In this document: one piece after another, positions 6,980 to 11,862 of the stretch
Layout of the letters: each line of letters begins with the position of its first letter
How positions within the stretch are numbered: position 1 is the first letter of the stretch
DNA from: Myxococcota bacterium
GTDB lineage: Bacteria; Myxococcota; Polyangia; GCA-2747355; JAKLHH01
DNA: 11,862 nt
Direction: 5' to 3'
Assembly: GCA_022710245.1 (NCBI GenBank)
Contig: JAKLHH010000110.1
Coordinates: forward strand, 1 to 11,862
The notes under the pieces: model-generated
Told to the model about the DNA's origin: nothing
Databases searched by the model: none
The model's input: only the letters and a program-made list of their open reading frames with translations
Translations under genes and position numbers: made by a program

Positions 6980-7227
6980 GGCGTGCCTCCGGCCACGCGC
7001 GCGGCGAGGCAGCAGCGCCCCGCGCCGGCGACGCGGCGGTAGTAGCGGCAGTGCCGGTGCTCGCAGCGGTGCGCGGTCGGCGCGGCGCTCGCCGGGCTCG
7101 CGTGGGGCAGGGTGGCGCAGCCACCGGCGAGCGACCCCGCGGCGAGCAGCGCGGCCGCGCAGCCTCCGCGCAGGAGCGCCCGGCGACTGAGGAGCGCGGC
7201 CTCCTCGCCCTCGCGGTCAGCGGCCAT
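6976..7227 (-). CDS. Small Tat-exported cysteine-rich protein, possible lipoprotein
   Basis: 83 residues. Residues 14-20 read SRRALLR, a twin-arginine motif, followed by a hydrophobic segment ending LAGGC with a possible lipidated Cys37. The mature part is only about 45 residues, with four cysteines in the order C55-x4-C60-x11-C72-C73 and the basic, aromatic stretch CEHRHCRYYRR. Tat export suggests folding or cofactor insertion before transport, and the Cys/His cluster could hold a metal or Fe-S centre. The spacing does not match HiPIP, rubredoxin or Rieske patterns. GAGGTGA lies about five bases before the ATG. The ATG overlaps the cytochrome gene's end by 11 bases and the TGA overlaps the barrel gene's GTG. 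It is easily missed by annotation because of its size. Confidence 0.78.
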   Translation of the reverse strand: MAADREGEEAALLSRRALLRGGCAAALLAAGSLAGGCATLPHASPASAAPTAHRCEHRHCRYYRRVAGAGRCCLAARVAGGTP

Positions 7228-8146
7228 GGCTCACCTCGCCGCCGGCGCGGGACGCCGGCTTGACCTCGGGGGCGGGGCTGGCGGCGGTGACCGCGGGCTC
7301 GGCAGTGCCCCAGGCCTCGAAGCGAAAGTAGGGCCAGAGCGGCCTCGCGAAGGGCCGCCGGGGCTTGCCCTCGGCGTCGCGCCCGAGGGAGGCGAGGTAG
7401 GTGGCGAGGTCCCAGCGCTCCGCGCGCGTCACCCGCGGGTGCACGGCGGGCATCGGCGTGCCGCTCAGCCCGGTCGAGAAGGCGCGGTAGAGATCGAGGA
7501 GCGCGTGGCCGCCGCGGGTGACGCCCTGGGTGACGTCGCGGGGCCGGATCTTCCGCCCCAGCGCGTCCTTCAGGAAGCGCGCCGCGCGTCCGTCGCCGCG
7601 GCCCTGCTCGCCGTGGCAGGCGGCGCACTGCTCGCGCGTGAAGACCGCGTGGCCGCGGGCCGCGTCGCCGCGCGGCGGGCCGGGCCAGGGCACCTCGGGG
7701 CCGGGGCCGTCCTCGGCGAAGAGGCGGCAGCGCGCCCTCACCTCGCCGACCAGCGCGGCGAGCGCCTCCTCGCGCACCGCCCCCGAGAAGCCGGGCATGC
7801 GGGTGCCGGGCACGCCCGTCGCCAGCGTGCGCAGGAGATCGCTGTCGGTGGGGAGCGTGCCGGAGGGCGTCGAGCGGTACTTGAAGTTGCAGCGCGTGAG
7901 GTCGCCCGCGGGAGGCTCGGTGCGGTAGCGCGTGCTGCCCTCGGCGGCGCGACCGTCCTCGCCGTGGCAGGCGGCGCAGAGCGCGGTGTAGAGGCGCGGG
8001 CCCCGGCCGCGGGCCGCGAGCGGGCCTGCGGGCGAGCTCGCGGCGCGGCCGCAGCCGCAGAGGAGCGCCAGCAGCGCGCCCAGCCCGGCGCCGAGGACGA
8101 AGCTGACGACGAACGGCCTTGGCCAGGGACTGCGTGCGGACGGCAT
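7217..8146 (-). CDS. Diheme cytochrome c lipoprotein
   Basis: 309 residues with an exported N-terminus (basic start, hydrophobic 11-29, possible lipidation at Cys30 or Cys32). Two heme c sites are present, CAACH at 57-61 and again at 174-178. Each is followed at about 55 residues by a likely axial methionine (TRMPGF, Met117; GTPMPAV, Met232). The two halves resemble each other: DLTRCNFKYRSTPSG in the first answers RDVTQGVTRGG in the second, then ATGVPGTRMP answers STGLSGTPMP, consistent with internal duplication. The ATG at 8146 has GAGGAG upstream and is the first gene of the five-gene cluster. It probably carries electrons in the periplasm, perhaps for the Cys-rich partner. The C-terminal tail (about 265-309) is Pro/Ala-rich and probably unstructured. 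Confidence 0.93.
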   Translation of the reverse strand: MPSARSPWPRPFVVSFVLGAGLGALLALLCGCGRAASSPAGPLAARGRGPRLYTALCAACHGEDGRAAEGSTRYRTEPPAGDLTRCNFKYRSTPSGTLPTDSDLLRTLATGVPGTRMPGFSGAVREEALAALVGEVRARCRLFAEDGPGPEVPWPGPPRGDAARGHAVFTREQCAACHGEQGRGDGRAARFLKDALGRKIRPRDVTQGVTRGGHALLDLYRAFSTGLSGTPMPAVHPRVTRAERWDLATYLASLGRDAEGKPRRPFARPLWPYFRFEAWGTAEPAVTAASPAPEVKPASRAGGEVSHGR

Positions 8147-8224
8147 GTGGCTCCTCGCGGTGGGTCTCTCCGCCTTCCACCAGCGAGGGGGCCAGAAGTT
8201 TCCTCGGACCTGACGAGCGGCGGC

Positions 8225-8407
8225 TCAGCGAGGGCTCGGCGCGGGCTCCTCGAGCAGCACCGCGTCGACCTCGACGCGAATGCCGGAGCTGTCGAGGTCG
8301 TGCAGCTGCAGCCGGGCGTCCCTCGCCGAGTGCCTCCTTTCCCTCGACGCCGGACGGTGAGAAGGAGAGCCGCTCGCAGCGGCGCGCGAAAGAGCCATGG
8401 GGCTCAC
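8225..8407 (-). pseudogene. Possible gene remnant ending in a folded-looking tail
   Basis: A 60-residue frame lies in the otherwise gene-free 8147-8428 stretch. The first half (SRAAASGSPSHRPASRERRH) looks non-coding. The last 29 residues (starting RLQLHDLDSSGIRVEVDAVL) look like the final beta-strands of a real domain. In the adjacent frame just upstream, SFSPSGVEGKEALGEGR also looks protein-like and would join it by a frameshift near 8317. No ribosome site or start fits. It may be the degraded 3' end of a lost gene, a very small gene, or chance. Confidence is low. Confidence 0.25.
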
Positions 8408-8428
8408 CCCATCATCGAGGGCCCGAGC

Positions 8429-8764
8429 TCAGATCGGGGTGTTGGTGACGAGCTCGGTGTGCGTCCTCGGCGTGTACTTGATCGTGCCCCAGAAGTCGCC
8501 GATCTCGAAGGTGCTCTCCACCACCTTGGGCCCGCCGAGCCAGAGGAAGACGCCGCGCCCGTCGAAGTAGACGCTGGCGTAGTGGAACTTGAACTTGCCC
8601 ACGGCCACCGGCGCCCCCGGCGAGCGAGCCCCACCGCCGGGATACTCCCAGAGGTCCCGCGTCCCGACGCGCTGCAAGGGCAAGCCAGCCTTGGTGAGGG
8701 CCTCGGCCAGCTTCGCGCTGTCGAAACGCGACGCGCCATCGATCAAGATCTTCGTTCCCAGCAT
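8429..8764 (-). CDS. Hypothetical protein, 111 residues
   Basis: 111 residues, no signal peptide or membrane segment. An excellent AGAGGAGG ribosome site precedes the ATG at 8764. The sequence reads as a folded alpha/beta protein: a strand (KILIDGASRFD), a helix (SAKLAEALTKAG), then mixed strands with aromatic residues (KFKFHYASVYFDGRG, FLWLGG, FWGTIKYTPR). I recognise no family. It is 122 bases downstream of the membrane protein gene, beyond a hairpin, and probably has its own promoter; an AT-richer patch at about 8820-8842 is the only candidate. A codon-like composition and strong ribosome site support it as real. Confidence 0.75.
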   Translation of the reverse strand: MLGTKILIDGASRFDSAKLAEALTKAGLPLQRVGTRDLWEYPGGGARSPGAPVAVGKFKFHYASVYFDGRGVFLWLGGPKVVESTFEIGDFWGTIKYTPRTHTELVTNTPI

Positions 8765-8860
8765 GAGACCTCCTCTCGCGAGCCTCGCTCGCGCGCTCAG
8801 TCCAGGTGACAGGAAGAGACAAGGATATCAGAAGATACGGTCCCCGGGGCTCCCCTCCTT

Positions 8861-8876
8861 CCCCGCCAGAGCGGGG
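8861..8876 (-). terminator. Short GC hairpin after the single-pass membrane protein gene
   Basis: CCCCGC and GCGGGG form a perfect 6-bp stem with a 4-base loop, starting ten bases past the stop at 8887. No U-tract follows in the direction of transcription (the next bases are purine-rich), so intrinsic termination would be weak. It may act with Rho or only shield the 3' end. Confidence 0.35.
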
Positions 8877-8886
8877 CGGAGACTGG

Positions 8887-9417
8887 TCAGTCCGCGACGG
8901 TCACGCGCAGCACGCGCACCCGCGTCGGCGGCGCGTCCTTGAGCGGCGCGTTGGAGAGGCCGCCGCGGGCCGGCCCGACGAGGAGCGTGCCCTTCAGCAC
9001 CACCCGCGTCCCGGCGGGCGGCTCGGGTCCACCGAAGATGAGGTGCTGGTCGAGCTTGCGGTCGTGCCCACCCCAGGCCCGATCCCGTAGATCGCCGGCG
9101 GAGATGCGGTTCTTGTGGAGGACCCTGTCCCCGGCCTGGAACGCCAGCTCGCCGGTGACGGGGAAGGAGCAGCTCTCGCACTGCAGGTCGAGGAAGACCC
9201 GCGGCTCCTTGCCGGTCGCGACGAAGGGGAGCTCGAAGGGCTCCCCCGAGCGGAGGTCCAGCACCGCCAGCGGCGGTCCCTTGGCTGGCGGGCTGACCAG
9301 GTGAAACATCAGGAAGGGCAGGGCGAGGCCGAGGACGAGCAGCAGCGGACCGAGGATCATCACCACCTTCATCAGCCGGGCACGCTTCTCTGCGTCCATC
9401 TCTCCGAGCTGTCCCAT
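8887..9417 (-). CDS. Single-pass membrane protein with periplasmic domain, unknown function
   Basis: 176 residues. A short charged N-terminus (MGQLGEMDAEKRARLMK) is followed by one strong membrane helix at about residues 18-41 (VVMILGPLLLVLGLALPFLM). The remaining 135 residues are soluble and strand-rich, for example EPRVFLDLQCESCSFPVTGE and TRVVLKGTLLVG. Charge distribution puts the C-terminal domain in the periplasm. The C-x2-C near residues 80-83 could form a disulfide. The final segment (PPTRVRVLRVTVAD) looks like a closing strand. GAAGGAG precedes the ATG, and a sigma70-like promoter sits 25-53 bases upstream. The 'FELPF...PRVFLDL' to 'GTRVVLKGTLLVG' layout recalls small beta-barrel membrane-anchored proteins, but no family is recognised. 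Confidence 0.8.
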   Translation of the reverse strand: MGQLGEMDAEKRARLMKVVMILGPLLLVLGLALPFLMFHLVSPPAKGPPLAVLDLRSGEPFELPFVATGKEPRVFLDLQCESCSFPVTGELAFQAGDRVLHKNRISAGDLRDRAWGGHDRKLDQHLIFGGPEPPAGTRVVLKGTLLVGPARGGLSNAPLKDAPPTRVRVLRVTVAD

Positions 9418-9441
9418 CGGCCGCTCCTTCTCCTGCCGGTG

Positions 9442-9470
9442 ATTGTCGAGAGAACGCGAGCAGGGGTCAA
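9442..9470 (-). promoter_or_regulatory. Sigma70-type promoter for the membrane protein gene
   Basis: On the minus strand TTGACC (9470-9465) and GACAAT (9447-9442) are separated by exactly 17 bases: five of six and four of six matches to consensus. The predicted start near 9434 gives a leader of about 17 bases containing only the ribosome site before the ATG at 9417. It is the best promoter match in the window. Confidence 0.5.
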
Positions 9471-9502
9471 TAATGGATGCCCTCGCCCGGTCGTCGTGAG
9501 GC

Positions 9503-9539
9503 GTGCCCGTCAGGTGTGCCCGTCAGGTGTGCCCGTCAG
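9503..9539. repeat. 13-bp triple tandem repeat over a stop codon
   Basis: GTGCCCGTCAGGT occurs at 9503-9515 and 9516-9528, and 11 of its 13 bases again at 9529-9539. The stop codon of the Cys-rich secreted protein gene (TGA, 9538-9536) lies in the third copy, and on the minus strand every copy contains a TGA. The array looks like slippage duplication of the gene's end. Confidence 0.85.
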
Positions 9540-10294
9540 TCGACGCAGATCGTCGGTACGCGGCGCGCCAGGCCGCCCCTCGCGCCCTTGCTCCAGCCGC
9601 GAGGCAGGGTGGAGTGGCAGCCGAAGGTCGTGCGGTAGGTCGAGCAGCGGAAGTCGCCCGGCGTGCCGCTGCCCACGCACCTGCCCTGGCACTCGTCGCC
9701 GTCGCTGCAGGGCTTGCCCGCGTCGGGCATGCGACAGTGGCACGCGGTGATGCCAGCGAGGCCGCGCGGCGCGAAGAGGCCGCTGCAGGCCTGGCAGCGA
9801 GCGCGGGCGCGCTCGAGGGTGGGGTTCCTCACGACGAGCTCGCCCGTGAGGCGGCGCTCGCCGCCCTCCTCGCCGCGCAGGACCACCATGACCCGGTAGC
9901 GCCGCTCGCGCTGCTCGATCCACTCCGGCGCGCTCCAGCGGTCGCCCGAGGCGATCCGCACCCCGGCCGGCTCGATGATCCTGCCGCCGCCCTGCGCCCT
10001 GTCCTGGCCAGCCGGTGCCAGCTCGAGCCGCAGCACCGTCATCGCCTCGCGCGCGCAGTTGAGCACCGAGATCGCCGGCGTCCCGCCGCACGAGCTCAGG
10101 CTGAAGCTCTCCGCGCTCTCGCAGCGCAGCTCGAGCGGCGCCACCTCGAGCACGGGGCCGCGCTCGCGGCCCGCGCAGAGCGAGGCGGCAGGGGCTCGCG
10201 GTGCGGCGGCCGGCGCCAGCGGCGCGCGCGGCGCCGCGGCGTGCGGGCAGGCGGCGCCCTGGAGCAGGAGGAGGACCAGCAGCGTGCTGCGCAT
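9536..10294 (-). CDS. Cysteine-rich secreted protein
   Basis: 252 residues from the ATG at 10294, chosen because it opens a signal peptide (MRSTLLVLLLLQGAAC). A longer frame starting with TTG at 10372 places this segment internally. Cys17 could be lipidated, but GAAC is a poor lipobox. An Ala/Pro-rich spacer is followed by a middle region with strand-like segments (RRYRVMVVLRGE, RRLTGELVVRN). The last 85 residues form a dense Cys module: CQAC, ACHCRMPDAGKPC, DECQGRC, FRCS, RTTFGCH and final PTICVD. The CxC-x-MPDAGKPC-DGDECQG-C layout ending in ICVD recurs in unannotated exported proteins of Myxococcota-like bacteria, presumably disulfide-bonded. The ribosome site is weak. The gene is 114 bases downstream of the dehydrogenase gene and probably has its own transcript. 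Function unknown. Confidence 0.82.
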   Translation of the reverse strand: MRSTLLVLLLLQGAACPHAAAPRAPLAPAAAPRAPAASLCAGRERGPVLEVAPLELRCESAESFSLSSCGGTPAISVLNCAREAMTVLRLELAPAGQDRAQGGGRIIEPAGVRIASGDRWSAPEWIEQRERRYRVMVVLRGEEGGERRLTGELVVRNPTLERARARCQACSGLFAPRGLAGITACHCRMPDAGKPCSDGDECQGRCVGSGTPGDFRCSTYRTTFGCHSTLPRGWSKGARGGLARRVPTICVD

Positions 10295-10408
10295 GGATCG
10301 TTCTACGAGCGGACGTGGTCCGGCTTCCCGATCGTGCCACGCCGCCAAGATCGTGGCGAGCTGCGATGGCAAGGACAGGAAGGGCGGAGGGGGCGGAGCG
10401 GGAGCGGG

Positions 10409-11862
10409 CTAGCGCTTCGCCGCTGGCACGCGCGCGCCGAGGCTGCGCAGGAGCGGCGCCTGCTCGCGGAGCGCGTCGCGGGTGAGCACGCGGCGCTCGA
10501 GGCTGGCGCGCGGGGCGCCCGCGAGGTGGAGCGAGCGCTTCATCATGCCGTCGACGGCCGCGAGCTCGATCGCCTGCCGCTCGGAGACGCCGCGGCCGTC
10601 CGCGATCTTCAGCGCGCGGTTCCAGCCGGCGCGCATGGTGCCGAGCAGCGAGCCCTTCGCGCGCGGGCTGGTCACCGGCTTGCCGAAGGTGTTCTGCACG
10701 GCCTCGAGGTCGGAGACGTGGACGCCGCCCAGGTTGGCGAGGTCACCGGCGACGGTCAGCACCTTGTCCCGGTGCTGGTCGAGGAGCCGCGCGCCCTCGG
10801 AGGTCTCGGCGAGGTTCGCGCCCTCGGCGATGATCTTGCGCTTGCCCTGGTGCGTGCCGGAGGTGAGGTAGGCGGGGACGGTGCGGTCGGTGAGCACGCT
10901 GCCGAGCGCGTTGACGCCCACGATGTCCGCGCGCACCTGCGAGGCGTCCATGCCCTCCTTGAAGCTCTTCGCGAGCTGGCCGCCCTTCCAGGTGGCGAGG
11001 TCGCCGTTCGCGCTGCGGCACGCCTCGACCTCGGCGAGCCAGCGCTTCACCTGCGCGGGCTTCGGATCCTTGCCCGGGAAGAGCAGCGTGCCGCCGACCT
11101 TGCGGCCGCCGACGGTCCAGAGCTCCTGCACGCCGATGACGCGCGCGCCGTCCTTCAGCGCGGCGAGCCCGAAGGCGCGCCCCACCTCGCCCCAGCCCTG
11201 CGCGACGACGGTGGCGCCGCGGAGCTTGAGCCCCACGCGGTGCGCGGCCAGGCGGGTCGACATCCAGACGCCCTCGCCGGTGGAGATGGCGCGGTACTCG
11301 ATGCCGCCCTTGGGATCGATGGTGCCGTCGGCGAGGCGCATGACCGCCTTGCCGCTGACGCCCGCCGAGGGCTTCTCGGGGCTGCCGTACGTCTCGGAGA
11401 GGACCTTCATCTCGGGGGCCTTGGTGTTGACGTCGCCGGCCTGGATGTCGAGGCCGGGGCCGACCTCGCCGCCGGTCGCGCGGAAGCTCGCCGCGAAGCG
11501 GGTCATCAGCTCGCCGCGGTTGAAGATCGACGCGGCCGGGTCGACCAGGTCGCCGACCCTGGCCTGGTAGCGGCTGCCCACCTTGACCACGCGGCCGGCG
11601 CCGATGCCGCCCTTGGCGCCGCGGAAGCTCTGCGAGGCGAGCGCGTCGCGCGAGGTCGCGAGCTTGGTGTCCATCTTCAGCGCGAGCGCGTAGACCTCCT
11701 CGGGGAAGACGCCGTAGTGGAGGCGGAGCCCGCCCTTGTTCGTCTCCTGGCGGGTGGCGCTCACGCGCTTGTCGGTGTTGGCGATGCGGTTCTCGGCGAA
11801 GCCGGTGCGGTACCAGGGGAACTCGACCTCGGTGCCGTCGGCGAGGCTGACCTTGAAGTTGC
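10409..11862 (-). CDS. Divergent Glu/Leu/Phe/Val-family dehydrogenase (N-terminus beyond right edge)
   Basis: 483 residues lie in the window and the start is missing. The frame continues through the possible GTG at 11764 to the edge with family-like sequence, so that GTG is not the start. Counting from the first whole codon, NKGGLRLH (Lys42), Lys66 in KMDTKL and FRGAKGGI (Lys83) match the substrate-binding and catalytic lysines of glutamate dehydrogenases; the 24-residue gap between the first two is conserved. GDVNTKAPEM matches the catalytic aspartate region. GWGEVGRAF is the dinucleotide-binding turn, and AEGANLAET and DLANLGGVHVSDLEAVQN match the C-terminal domain. Such enzymes interconvert an amino acid and its 2-oxoacid with NAD(P). 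Departures are RGAKGG for GGAKGG, GWGEVG for GFGNVG, NLGGV for NAGGV and unusual length, so glutamate specificity is likely but unproven. Confidence 0.9.
   Translation of the reverse strand, partial: NFKVSLADGTEVEFPWYRTGFAENRIANTDKRVSATRQETNKGGLRLHYGVFPEEVYALALKMDTKLATSRDALASQSFRGAKGGIGAGRVVKVGSRYQARVGDLVDPAASIFNRGELMTRFAASFRATGGEVGPGLDIQAGDVNTKAPEMKVLSETYGSPEKPSAGVSGKAVMRLADGTIDPKGGIEYRAISTGEGVWMSTRLAAHRVGLKLRGATVVAQGWGEVGRAFGLAALKDGARVIGVQELWTVGGRKVGGTLLFPGKDPKPAQVKRWLAEVEACRSANGDLATWKGGQLAKSFKEGMDASQVRADIVGVNALGSVLTDRTVPAYLTSGTHQGKRKIIAEGANLAETSEGARLLDQHRDKVLTVAGDLANLGGVHVSDLEAVQNTFGKPVTSPRAKGSLLGTMRAGWNRALKIADGRGVSERQAIELAAVDGMMKRSLHLAGAPRASLERRVLTRDALREQAPLLRSLGARVPAAKR

Noticed and set aside
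6976..7227. Tat-exported Cys protein considered as a HiPIP or Rieske protein
   Set aside because: Cys spacing C-x4-C-x11-C-C and the missing downstream Gly-Trp-Cys or Cys-x-His patterns do not match either family.
3825..8809. Three long plus-strand open frames opposite the five-gene cluster and beyond
   Set aside because: They are Ala/Arg/Glu-rich mirror frames with no domain motifs, whereas the minus strand has FAD, heme and signal motifs with ribosome sites.
10332..10350. TGGCACG-like sigma54 promoter upstream of the Cys-rich secreted protein
   Set aside because: The -24 half matches but the -12 half lacks the required GC at the correct spacing.
10295..10372. TTG start extending the Cys-rich secreted protein by 26 residues
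   Set aside because: It would bury the signal peptide, and no ribosome site is visible before it.

Overview
The window is very GC-rich, densely coded DNA from a bacterium with an outer membrane. It is rich in predicted lipoproteins, cysteine-rich secreted proteins and proteins with Lys/Asp/Pro-rich linkers. That style, with a bacterial topoisomerase VI-like sequence and a multi-heme-type cytochrome, fits Myxococcota or related former Deltaproteobacteria. This is inference from gene style, as no marker gene is present.

Left edge to 3.8 kb. A leftward gene cut by the left edge joins a lipoprotein-type signal peptide and a ten-unit Lys-x-Asp-Ala-x repeat in frame to the transducer half of topoisomerase VI subunit B, with no ATPase domain. 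This is the strangest object in the window. It is followed by a small secreted protein (leftward), a DUF1349 concanavalin-like protein (rightward), an unannotated 164-residue protein (leftward) and a cysteine-rich lipoprotein (rightward).

3.8-8.15 kb. Five leftward genes overlap or abut and look translationally coupled. In transcription order they encode a two-CxxCH cytochrome c, a tiny Tat-exported Cys-rich protein, a probable outer-membrane beta-barrel, a CrtC/AttH-type lipocalin-like lipoprotein and a carotenoid-desaturase-like FAD oxidoreductase. The set suggests an envelope-linked redox pathway acting on an isoprenoid or other lipid. The substrate is not evident, and I do not recognise the locus as a described system.

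8.2-10.3 kb. A possible gene remnant is followed by a 111-residue unknown protein, a single-pass membrane protein with a good sigma70-like promoter, and a Cys-rich secreted protein whose stop codon lies in a 13-bp triple tandem repeat. All are leftward.

10.4 kb to right edge. A divergent Glu/Leu/Phe/Val-family dehydrogenase runs leftward and lacks its N-terminus at the window edge. It keeps three lysines typical of glutamate dehydrogenases.

No tRNA, rRNA, CRISPR array, transposase or phage gene was seen. No gene-free stretch exceeds 300 bases; the longest is 8147-8428.
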